A stretch of DNA of 64,000 bases, taken from Trichosphaerium sp. ATCC 40318. Taxonomy: Eukaryota > Discosea > Flabellinia > Trichosidae. The notes beneath the pieces were generated by a model. That model worked only from the letters and a program-made list of their open reading frames with translations. It made no database searches and was not told where the DNA came from. The stretch is taken from positions 62,001 through 126,000 of the forward strand of contig JALMLS010000631.1 of assembly GCA_038496445.1 (NCBI GenBank), written 5' to 3'. The translations under genes and the position numbers were made by a program. Positions within the stretch are counted from its first letter, which is position 1. Each line of letters begins with the position of its first letter. Below are positions 53,907 through 64,000 of the stretch, piece after piece.

Positions 53907-56900
53907 TCATACAATGAATAAGAATGAACTTGAAGCTTCACGTGATATTTGGGGTTCATCAGCAGATGTTGTCAATTTGATAACAGCAACACTGATGTTA
54001 TCAAAAGAGTCCATCGAATATCCAAAGTCTCGTAAACGAATAGCTGCTTCATGCACAGTATCACACTCGTTTACAATTCTAGCAGCTTCATCTGATGTCA
54101 TGACATCCCAGAGGCCATCACATGCTATAACTAGATAACTACCTTGTTGGAGAGGTATTTCTAGTACATCTAAGAAAATAATAAGAAAACAATCAATATC
54201 AAAAAAAAAGCACGTGAAGACACGTACCTGGCTTAGGGCTAATGACCTCTTTGAAAGCAGTGTCACCTTTACATTATAAGTAAAACAAAATTGACGTAAT
54301 GTATAGAGTACCAATGGCCCTTGCTACAGCAATGCCCTGAGCATGTATTGTGTTTCGTGCAAGTACACGTGAATTTGCAAGTAGTAAACCTCCAGCATCC
54401 TTTACACGACGCCTTTCAGCATCAATATAAGGCTTATGATCCTATTGTGAGTTTAGCCAAGGATTATGTTTAGACCCAAGCTGTTTACCTTTGTTTCTTC
54501 TATAACTTTCCCATTAGCACACAAAACACCACGTGCGTCACCACAGTTAGCTAACCATAGAGTAGTTTCATTGAAAATAGCAACTATGGCAGTTGTACCA
54601 CCTAGTAGAGAAAGTAAGTGTATGTCCTAGTGAATTAGTACGCACCTGATTTAGGGACTTGAGCGAGCTCTAAGGTAAATATTGTCAGTCCGATTACAAT
54701 AAGTACAACTTACCTGTATTTAAACCAATAAAACTTGTTTCAATAGCCTTTGGAATACTTGTACCTTTAACACCCATTTCTTCTTCAAAACGCTTTCTTG
54801 CCTATAAAAAGCATACTCAAGTCAGTCAACCTTAGAGGACCTGTATTCGCATACGTTTAATACGCAATAATCAGCTGCGAAGCTACCAGCATGTCCATCA
54901 AAAATGCCAATAAAACTATACTTATCCGTTGTTGAAATAACCACAGAATCCTCCTATTGTTGAACAAGGTTAGTGGTTGTGACAATAGTGCGTTTGACTT
55001 ACCATTGATGCTCTTCTGCCTTGCATTTCTGCAACACCTACATTTGCATCTGCTCTATTATTAATTGATTTTTGTTGCCTCTCATCAGCATGCAAGTTGA
55101 TCATTGAGCGTTTTCCTAGTGTTGCTGCTTGTTCAGGTTGAAAAGTTGTCAAAGGGTTTCCTTCTACATCTATCCATTCGATACTATTTGATACTTTTGG
55201 AACAGATATAAAAGCGCAGTTCTTTAGGAGGAGTCTCTTAAGACAAAGAAGATTTGTCAAATCAGGTAATAGCTTCAAAGTGTAATTCCCAGAAAGATCA
55301 ATATAAGTCAACGCTTTTGGCATTGATTCAATGTCATCAAGTCTATTATACGCCAAATTGAGTACAGAAAGAGTAGTCAGTGATAGGAAGTCTTTGGGGA
55401 GCTTTGAGAGTTGATTGAAGCTAACATCAAGCTTTCTTAGAGAAGCAAGGGTCATAAAATTATCGTCAAGCGATTTGATTGAATTATTTGATAGAATCAA
55501 AATATCAAGGTACTTAATATCGTATATCTCTTTTGGTACTTTATCAAGATCACATCCGCTTAGGTTTAGTTCTGATACATACTCATGGAACTTTGGACAA
55601 AGAGAGAGTTTGTTGTAGCTTAGATTCTAAGGCAAGTTATTTAGTGAGAGTGATATGATTTTACTGTACCATTTTTGTGCATATTTCAGTGCATCGTTCT
55701 AAGTCTTCAGGTATTTTTACAATTTTGTTAGCATACAGGTTTAGGTCTGTAAGACCTGGTAGTAGCCATAGTTCATCTGGAACATCAACAATATTATTGT
55801 TTCCAAGGTGTAGTGTACGTAAATGTTCTAATTTTTCTATACAGGCGGGGATAGAACCGAGTGCATTGAAACCAACTGCGAGCTATATCACGTGATAAGC
55901 AAAAAAAAATGAGAACAAAAAATCCGAAAAAATTCACCTTTTCTATCCTTTCGGAACTCCCTACACAAAAAATCAGTCGCGATTATATGAGCATTAAGTA
56001 TGTACCAATATCAGAGGGTAGATCTTTAAGTATATTATGAGATAAGTCGAGATCTTTACTTAAAGTTAGCGTTTAAGTAAACAAAAAAAGAGAGTTGTCA
56101 ACCTGTCAAATCAGTACAATGCTTAATGCCTTTAATTTCAGATAAGTTGTTATAACTTATGTCCAAGCTTTGTAATTCAATTGGTTTAGGTATTTTTAAA
56201 GTGTCAATTGTGTTGTGAGTGAGTGAAAGAACCTCTAATGAAAGAAATAATAAGACGAAAAGCGCATAAATAAAAACGTTCCCACACGTGTGGAAATGAC
56301 TTGTACCGATTTTTTCGAGTGGTGGGAACGTAAAACTACTTGTGAAATTATTAAAACCAAGATTAAACTTCTTCAAGAGCTGCATATCCTCCATACAATC
56401 AGGAACTTTTGAAATATTATTATGTGAAATATCCAAGTAAGTCAAGTTGTATGCTGATGTAATAGACCCTGGTATGTTTTTGAAATTATTATACGATAAT
56501 ACTGCTTTCTTTAATCGTGGAAATCTCAATTCTGAAGGAAGCTTTAAGATGAAGGTTAGCGAGATGTTGATTTTTGTTGATTTTTTCAGAATTTTTTGAG
56601 TTTTCCAAACGACAAAGAGAAGCGCTGGGTTTTTTTGAGTTTGATACCTTTTTTAAGTAGTTGTGATGAACTTCCAACGTTCTAAGGCTCGCCATACTCA
56701 TATCCTCTTCGTCACAGACAAAATCAGTTAAAACGTTATCAGTTGCTAGAAGACACTCTAGGGATTCCATTCGTAGCGTATAACGAAGTTTTTTGACACT
56801 ATTTGAAGAAATATCAAGGCTCTTCAAATCTGTCAGTTTTACAATTTCTTTTGGGATAGTAGAAATAGAATTACCCTAAGACGTTATTATTATTAGAAGT

Positions 56901-57313
56901 TCATTTTGAAGGCCTGAAAATAAAACAGAGTTTTCTTTGTTTTTTTAACGTACAGGAAGTGACAGGTACTGTAGGGCGCGTAGTTGTGATATCTGAGGCG
57001 GTATTTTCTTGATATGGTTGATGTCTAAGCGTAACGTCACTAATGTATGTATATGGCATATTGCATCAAAATTCTGTAAAGAGCACTCCGTAATAACCAG
57101 TGTGGCAAGTGAATCAAGCTTTGAGATATTTGAAGGTTCGAATTTAGTAATTGTTGAGTCGCTCAGTTGTATTTCGTTTATTGTCTTTATTTTGGCGTGA
57201 TTTTCTACCTCTGCGATAGGATCGGGGAATGTATTAAGGTCAAGGAGTGTTTCTCTGTAATGTTTGCGCCTACTGTGCGTCTTACCAGCAGCTGTACTAT
57301 GGCTAGCGCCCAT
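53907..57313 (-). CDS. leucine-rich-repeat PP2C phosphatase
   Basis: Start ATG at 57313 gives MGASHSTAAGKTHSRRKH, with Gly2 and Ser5 as in N-myristoylated proteins. About 20 leucine-rich repeats follow from about 57200 to 55130, such as LVTLRLDINHIKKIPPQI, NLTYLDISHNNISKVPDCM, LRTLHLGNNNIVDVPDELW and LRKLDVSFNQLSKLPKDFL. After a short linker the PP2C domain begins with VGVAEMQGRRASMEDSVV and FIGIFDGHAGSFAADYC (metal-binding ED and DGH). It continues GTTAIVAIFNETTLWLANCG DAR, HKPYIDAERRRVKDAGG, VARAIGDTAFKE, YLVIACDGLWDVMTSDEAA and FDNISVAVIKL. All main metal ligands (DGH, CDGLWD, DN) are present, so it should be an active Mg/Mn Ser/Thr phosphatase. The layout recalls PHLPP but without a PH domain. 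Confidence 0.93.
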
Positions 57314-58108
57314 TCCGTTTAAAAGAGATGATAAATTAGTAATGCAGCCAAAACCGACTAATTAGACATGCGAACGCAATCACCGGCGTTTGTATATTGC
57401 TGACGCTACTTTATAAAGCAATTAGATTAAGTTAGAGTAACAATCTGTAGAAAAAATTCCTCCGCTCTTTGTTTTTATTCTACAAAGGTTTTATGTGCCT
57501 TGAGGTAAAACTGACAATGTGAAGAAACACAACATTAATAAGAATCACACCTTGCTATTTTTTTCTTATCGAAAAGCACGTGAACACAATTGCAAACTAG
57601 TTGCTGGTAGCAAGTATATCAGGGCATTACTTGCTTTTAAATAACAGAGTTGCCGATCTAACTGACCAGTTTCAAGAGAAAGAGAGCGAAAAAACAGCAA
57701 AAACTGTTTTGTACTTGTTTTTCCTCTTGCTTAAAACCTACGTAGTAGTTTTCTAATTTGTATAATAACACTCTATGTGCGTAGTAGTAGTGTGTAAACC
57801 ATTGACTACACACTCTAGTTAAAGTCTACCTATTTGTAGAAGTAGCAAAAAAGTGTTTGCCAAAAACATGCTAGGTACTTCTAGAACTACCAACGTGAGT
57901 TTATCATTTACCGTTGCAATACTTCCTTTTATGTAATAGAACGGCCTTGAAACAAAACTAGATATCTAAAAAAGCATAACTTTGCAGCTTTCAACAGCGC
58001 ACCACCTTCTCTTCGTCTAAGGTACTATTTCTATTACACCAGGCCATAGCCGTTTAACTCTTTAAATAGCTTAAACCTAAAACGTACCCGCTTTATTGAA
58101 AGGCAAAC
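57314..58108. other. divergent promoter region
   Basis: Nearly 800 bases between two divergent genes, the largest promoter-type gap here. It is AT-rich with one CACGTG near 57576 and a repeated CTACG(T)AGTAG-like element around 57740-57790. No exon chain or RNA gene found. Confidence 0.45.
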
Positions 58109-59583
58109 ATGGCTACTACAACTGAACCAATTGCAAAGCGTCTGAAAGCAGCACAACAAGACAAAGAAGAAGACCAACTGATAACATTCAAATGCGGCGA
58201 CTTTGCATTCACGCTCACCAAAGATGATATTGACGCTCATCCCTTATCGTTGTTTACGTCTATGTCTCATTTCGAATCAGCTAGTACTGAATCAACCGTA
58301 ACAGAGTCAGTAATGCAAGAAAACAGGTACAGACACGACAAGCATACCCCAGCAGCACTCATAGCAGTTGCTAAAACACTTGCAGGCACTCAAAGTTCCT
58401 TCCAACTATCGTACAGTTGGTTAAAACAGGTTCCTTAAAAGGAAAGGAAAACGATGTTACTGATGCTGCTGGTCTGTACCATGCAATGGACTACTACGGT
58501 ATTGCTGAATCATGGGAGGATTTCGATATTCCACTACGTAAGTATAGTTGCTGCATACAAAAACAAACGGGTTTTTTTATCTTTTTTTGTTGTTGTTGGA
58601 GACTTCGCCTTACAAGCTTTTGTATAGCATTGAAAGCGCGTATTCTAAGGATATTGAAAATTGTCAAGGTTTGTCGGACGGTTTACAAAACATTGGAACC
58701 TTTACTGGTAGCAGAAGTAAGCACTACTTTGGGTTTTTTTGAAGATATCTTTTTTTTTTTTCTGTGGATAACCTTCTTTATTAGGCAAGTAAAGGAAATA
58801 CAAAGTATAAAATAGCCATTGGGCCATTTCCAACAGCTGACCTTAACAGTCATATTGCAGAGAAATTCTTTTCTAAACGTGGATTGGTACACAAGTCCCT
58901 GGCAGAAGATACAATTGTTGCCTTAACTTTTTTTTAAAGAAACTAGAGATAAGCTCTGTCTGGATTTTCTATTGGAGTGACAGTCATGTAGATCCTAAAA
59001 TTGTGGAGGAAAAATACGAATCTGCTATGTCTGGCGATTTCTGGGATTTTACTGACTTGAGTACGTTAACAAGAGATTGTGACTTAAACGAACTATTGCG
59101 AACTTAACAAAAATAGCTGAACAATTGTGGGCAATAGCGCTTCACAGTAAATGGGGTTTTGTAATGGAGGGAAAAGAGAAACTACGGGAGCTGTACATGG
59201 AAGATGCAATGTCTGGTAGAAAGGAGTTTCTTGTAGTTATTGCTGACAAGCAGCGTTGCTCTCGCCAATTTCATACCAATGCTAACTATACACTTTATGG
59301 GTAAGTGTGGATTCTGTTGATACTATTGTAAATTTATCTTTTAGGCCAATGGGTGAACTACATGACAAAGGCATGAAGAAAAGACTTACCAAAGTTATAT
59401 GCGAATTTCTAGACAACCCAGTATGTTTGATTTAAATGTTGTTTTTGAAGTTTTAAGCTGATTGAATACTAGCCTTTAATATGCACCACTCGTCGCTCTG
59501 GATATGATTGGCACGTGAAAATGTCTATTCCACAACCTGATGACAGCGAAATTGATAAAATGATAACACCTTGTGGCGTATAA
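58109..59583 (+). CDS. BTB/T1-like domain protein
   Basis: ATG at 58109 gives MATTTEPIAKRLKAAQQDKE, then the BTB/T1-type core: LITFKCGDFAFTLTKDDIDA, HPLSLFTSM, and after an intron FLPTIVQLVKTGSLKGKEND then AGLYHAMDYYGIAESWEDF. This is the tetramerisation-type BTB fold of KCTD and potassium-channel T1 domains, in which DIDAHPLSLF corresponds to the 'T-L-x-x-x-P-x-S-x-L/F' segment. The C-terminal two thirds (YKLLYSIESAYSKDIENC, YKIAIGPFPTADLNSHIAEK, WAIALHSKWGFVMEGKEKL, YDWHVKMSIPQPDDSEID) is not recognised. Stop at 59581-59583. KCTD-like proteins are often cullin-3 adaptors. Introns vary more here (about 45-110 bases) and one exon border near 58900-58945 is uncertain. Confidence 0.7.
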
Positions 59584-59827
59584 TACGCGAGGATTTGTAG
59601 CACTTTCAGTTCAAATAAATCGATTGTTTTCAACTGTTTACATCACCCTGAAACTTCACTGCGTTGTACTGCCATATCAATGTAATAACCACGTTATAGA
59701 ACAAATACAAAACTATTAAAAGAGGACAAAGCGCGCGGTTTGGGTTTTTTTTTAATTAATTGTTAATATTTACATCTCATTTTTGTCTCAAATGTCTTAT
59801 CTTTCTTTTTACTAAAATTTCTTTTTT

Positions 59828-62800
59828 TTAAATATTAGCGAGTTGTTCCCGTATACGAGTAATGATTTTGGCAATTTCCATGACACCCGTATTCTACAAT
59901 GATAAGTTAACAAAAAAAGAACCCAAAGAAATCACGTGATAACGTACATCAGCGTAGAGAAGGCAAAGCTTAATATCACCAAGTACAATTTTAGCATTAT
60001 TAATCTCGTGTTTTAACACCATCCTGTAAAAGAAGAAATTAACAAAAAGACAAAACCCATAATAGCGAACAATACAACGAAGTGAAATAAAAGAAAAAGC
60101 TGGTAAAAGAGATACAACGACATCACCAAGCTCAAAAACGAAAAGCCGACGAAGGTTAGTTTTTAGTTGGCAGCAAAAAATAAAGCATACTGACATACCT
60201 AGCTAGTGTCGCATTATCATTTGTTTGTGGTGGCACAAATACTGGCATGGTGGTAATATCAACAAACTTACCGGCATTCATTAGCTCCTAAAACGGTGTC
60301 AACATTCTGGTGTTTTTAAAGCTAATCAAACACTCACCTTTTTAATAAACTTGATTGCAATGACATAGCTACGTAATCTATCTGGATCTGTCAAGGTGGC
60401 AACCTCTGCAAGCATGACATTGAGTTTAGCTACCATATCAGCAAGTACAGTAGGTAAACCCTGACGAAGCCTCTTAATACGATCACCAGTCAATTCGGAC
60501 TTAGACTTGGTCGACTTCGCTGTAGGAATTGGTGGTACGTCCGTATGTGGACTAGATGGCATTGGAGGCTCATCTGAAGGAAGAGGAGGAGCATCAGAAC
60601 TGTAGAATACAAACGTTAGCTCCTCTCAAACGCAATTAAACAACAAAGCCGTACTCTTGTCGAACAATTTTTGACTTGCTTGGACGTCTTGGTTTTGTTC
60701 CTCTTGGAGAAGGATCACCGCTCTTTGGTGAATCTCTATTCCTTGGACTTCTACTCTTGGAGCGTCTCTTTCCACCAATAGAGAGCTTGGAAACCTTTTC
60801 AGCGCCAGAAGTCTTTCTAGCCTGCTTTTGTCTTACTTCTCTCTTTTCTCGGCTTGGTTTTCTCTGTTTTGGTAAAACAGATGGTCTAGCTGAAGTCTTG
60901 GAACCAAAAGTATTCGATTTTTGTATCCCTTTGTCTGAGAAGGAGTATTAGTTTTAGTTTCATAATTGTTGAGAAAAAAAACAAACACTTTGCTTTACCT
61001 TGCTTCATGCCTTCTTGTAATCGTCTTGGACTCCATGTCCCTCCAACTACATTTCTATTCTTTGTTTGACCTCCATTTTGTTTGGGATACCTAAGAGATA
61101 CCAAATCAACACAACCAAAAATTTCTTTGAAAAACCAAAAAAAAAATGTTGCAAACTTACGCTGAGTGACGTCTATCCAATGAGTCTGTGGGTGTTGTTG
61201 TAACAATTTTTGGAGATTTTCGCCTACCAGCACCAACAGATGCTGAAAGCCTAGGAGTTGCTTCAACTTGTATACTCTCCATAGTACGTTGAGCATTTCG
61301 TTGAGCAGTACTAGCAGCAACTTGGCGTTTGCGACGAAGCGTAGAAATGCGGTTGTTGAGGCAATCCAATTTCGCTAAAGAAGCTTTAAAGGCTTTGAGA
61401 CCTTTTTCAAGCTCTTGTTGAAGTATAAGCTGCTCAGGACCTTTGAAAGAAGCTGGTGAGTAAAATGAAAAAACTGATTAATTGAAGTACCAATGAGCTT
61501 GTTGTTCAAGATAATACCAAACTCTAAGCTACGCTCAAACTGTAGTATAGCATCTGCGAGTTCATTCCTCTTATCTTCATCGTACATGTGGGCATTTTCG
61601 TTGCTCAAAAATTCTTCTGCAAGTGCTAGAGGACCAGCGTTTACCTCTTTGAACCAGTTAGAAGAAATTTAAACAAGAAATCACATTGACAAGTTAATAA
61701 CTCGTACGTAGTAGTAAAGATCCTTGTAGTTGCATTTGAAGTGTCTTCGTATTAGGAGTGCTAGATGCAAGCTCTGATTTAAGCATATCATTCTTCTTTT
61801 GCATAAGATGTAAGGCATTCTCTATCGGAGATAGCTCTTCCTAAAAACGAATAAGTACATAGAAATAACAAGAAAAACTGTGAAGTCTTAAAGATACGCA
61901 CAAGATCTTGAGCAATAATCTCAATACGTTTCTTGATGAATGGGAATGGGTACTTTGTTGTGAATACAGTACGTCTAATATACTGACTAGCTAAACCTCC
62001 ACGAGCCTTTTTAGAATTCTTTGTGAAAGGTTGTTGCATATAGAACCGACCTTTAAAAAAAACTGTAAGCACAAAACGCAAAAAAAAATAAACCGCTGGA
62101 CTTACGAATATTGAATGTCTTCTGATAAGGCTTTAGCCTCTCAGCCAAGTCTTCCTTGGTGTGATAAACCTCTTACATACACGTTAGTTCATTTACACAC
62201 CAAAAGTATGATGTATCTTACCAACATTGCCGACTTGAATGTAGTTTTTATCAGGAGCAAGTTCTTCAACTTTTACCTGTTGAAGATTACCCATGATTTC
62301 GATTGTACCAACTTTTGGGCCATAACGATTCTACAACCAACGTGTTAAACAAGTTAATAATCTTTGTATGATGACTGTACCTTGAGTATCTCAGAAAATT
62401 CTTTAACCATCACTGTAGAAGGCTCTTTATAAATATAACTCTGAAGAGCAGAAAGTCAACAAAAAACAAGTAGTAAAGAAAAAAGCAACAAGTAGTACCT
62501 TTCCATTGAGTTCTTTACCAAACCGCTTCCCGTAAAACGTTACTCGGTAGTAGAATGAGAAAATACGTTGTTGTTGGTCAGCCTACGTAAAATGTAAGAA
62601 TCCTGAGCAATACCGAAATCACATAGGTATTATACAATCTTATCGACAACGTACCTCATCTAGGATAGATTCGCAAAGCTGGGTCATATCACGGTAGCAG
62701 TTTGCTTGTTTTCTGTAATTGTCAGCATCTTGGTAGATTGGTAAAAGCATTCTGTAGGTTTGAATACACCGTTCATAAAATTTTCCAGTCTTAAGAGCTG

Positions 62801-64000
62801 AAATTGCTTCTTCTAACAAAGCAACAAACCCTTCTGTTGTAAACGTCTCAGATAAGCAAATTTCACTACTGAGGGCTGTCAAAGAGTCTTCAGGAGGAAG
62901 CTGAGCATCAGCTAAACCAGGACAAATCTTAGCCATTGTAGAGGCAATGTAATTGGAGTTCCATCTGTCCAAGGCCATGAGGTACTGTTGTACCAATGCA
63001 GCGATGACAATCTTTGTCTGAGCACACTCTTCCATACTACCTTGCCGACTATGATGTAAAGCCAAGCTCTCCAACCACGTAATACGTAAATCTGGAGACT
63101 CTAGAAGTTTGTTTGTAATGTCATACTTGAGATCAGCTAACATTTCTGGATCATAAGAATAATCACGCATTTTCTTGCTATCAACAGCAATTGATGCAAT
63201 GCGCTTTTCAAGTTCAGCCATTTGGGTATGTAACGGTAATGCAGAGTCATCTTTGAGTCCCATACGTTTTAGAGTCACTGTCAAGACAGATAAGACTTCA
63301 CGTAGTGGTTTAATATTGATCTAAAGAGAATCATAAGCACATTAAAAATTATTGGTTCCTTGTGATTCTACAAAACGTACGCTAGTCATAGCGTTTACAA
63401 TCTTTGTTACAGCAACTGTTGTTTGCAACTTCATTCTTGAGATATTACCCATCTCGCCGTGGTTCTCCTATGTAAAAAATCAGCACTGTAGGCAACTTAA
63501 GGTATCCGGCTACGTACTGTTATAAATGTGACAAGTGTCACTAGAGCTAGCTGACGCACAGCATCAATGCCACTGTTAGCGTGTACCAAGACACAATGAC
63601 ACAAGTCTCCAATCACTGAGTTTTGCATATTGAATAACTGAGGTCTAAAAAACTGTAGACAATAATGCAGTGCTTCATAAATAATAGTGAGAGTTTCTGT
63701 TGCTTGATTTGCCTTAAGCAAGGCAACAAAAACATTGAAAACCTTGGCAAACATAGTCTCCTCTCTTTGCATTGTACGCTTTAAAATGTTGATGAAATCA
63801 ACTACAGCACTCAAAGCTGTCAAGCTGACAGCACGAAAGAAGTGTTGCTCCTTTAATAAATGTTAGAAAGACATATTATCTACAAAGGTACAAGGTACCT
63901 TTACAACTTCTTCCACAGAATCAAAAGTCTCAGCCTTGGCTTCAGATGTGTATGATAGCAACATACGGCGTGTTGTTGTACGCTTGGAAAGACTCATCAT
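59828..64000 (-). CDS. DOCK-family guanine nucleotide exchange factor, partial (runs off right edge)
   Basis: Continues beyond 64000 at its 5' end. The visible part starts in helical repeats (VVDFINILKRTMQREETMFA, LTIIYEALHYCLQFFRPQLF). The DHR-2 domain follows: SPDLRITWLESLALHHSRQG and QTKIVIAALVQQYLMALDRW (lobe A TPR-like), FYERCIQTYRMLLPIYQDAD, FYYRVTFYGKRFGKELNGK, SYIYKEPSTVMVKEFSEIL, KNYIQVGNV, RRTVFTTKYPFPFIKKRIEI and SPIENALHLMQKKNDML. DOCK proteins activate Rac/Cdc42-type GTPases through DHR-2. The domain is complete through lobe C. After it lies a tail of about 350 residues: coiled coil (ISTLRRKRQVAASTAQRN), Ser/Arg/Lys/Pro-rich low complexity, and a helical end (MEIAKIITRIREQLANI) with the stop at 59828-59830. 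The long tail is unusual. Confidence 0.9.

Overview
The window is nuclear DNA of a gene-dense, AT-rich microbial eukaryote. Genes lie on both strands, gaps are often only tens to a few hundred bases, and almost every gene is cut by introns of about 35-60 bases. Introns mostly begin GTACG, GTATG or GTGCG and end in pyrimidine-rich TAG or CAG. Removing them restores long frames: the 15-exon MORN gene gives exactly 527 codons, the BMT5-like gene 341 and a small membrane protein 226, all without internal stops. The gene set (YAK1 kinase, TRMT2A, NRDE2, Vms1/ANKZF1, RapGAP, DOCK-type GEF, PP2C-LRR, uncovering enzyme, NACHT-TPR) is that of a free-living protist or fungus-like eukaryote; I cannot fix the lineage from sequence alone.

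Layout. 1-3.0 kb: 5' part of an F-box gene (-), a BMT5-like rRNA methyltransferase (+), a possible CENP-X/MHF2 histone-fold protein (+) and a small unknown (+). 3.1-5.6 kb: MORN-repeat protein with a tRNA-Thr(CGT) nested in one intron. 6.2-8.8 kb: two unassigned genes (-). 9.2-13.5 kb: YAK1/DYRK kinase (-). 14.0-17.8 kb: TRMT2A tRNA m5U methyltransferase, then a protein with three 'WY' repeats. 18.0-24.0 kb: BRCT plus DUF4062-NACHT-TPR STAND protein. 24.3-25.5 kb: secreted/membrane Cys-rich protein. 25.7-29.3 kb: RapGAP (-). 29.5-30.1 kb: small basic protein. 30.5-32.4 kb: MFS transporter (-). 32.5-37.2 kb: RCC1-repeat protein and membrane thioredoxin/PDI (-). 37.3-39.0 kb: phosphodiester glycosidase (NAGPA type). 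39.1-41.2 kb: FtsH-like AAA ATPase without a visible protease (-). 41.3-43.8 kb: Vms1/ANKZF1. 44.0-46.2 kb: four WY repeats joined to a PD-(D/E)XK-like nuclease (-). 46.5-51.3 kb: NRDE2 and a small disordered protein (-). 51.6-53.7 kb: two intronless genes of foreign character, a bacterial-type dimeric alpha-beta barrel protein and an F-box-like/YwqK-repeat protein resembling those of giant viruses. 53.9-57.3 kb: LRR-PP2C phosphatase (-). 58.1-59.6 kb: BTB/T1-like protein. 59.8-64 kb: DOCK-family GEF (-), running off the right edge.

Functional threads: RNA and translation quality (BMT5-like, TRMT2A, Vms1, NRDE2, tRNA-Thr), signalling (YAK1, RapGAP, DOCK, PP2C-LRR) and secretory pathway (PDI, NAGPA, Cys-rich membrane protein). 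The most unusual item is the WY-repeat family: one member carries a C-terminal nuclease, the other a possible organelle-targeting leader. All exon boundaries were read by hand from splice signals and frame continuity, so individual junctions may be wrong.
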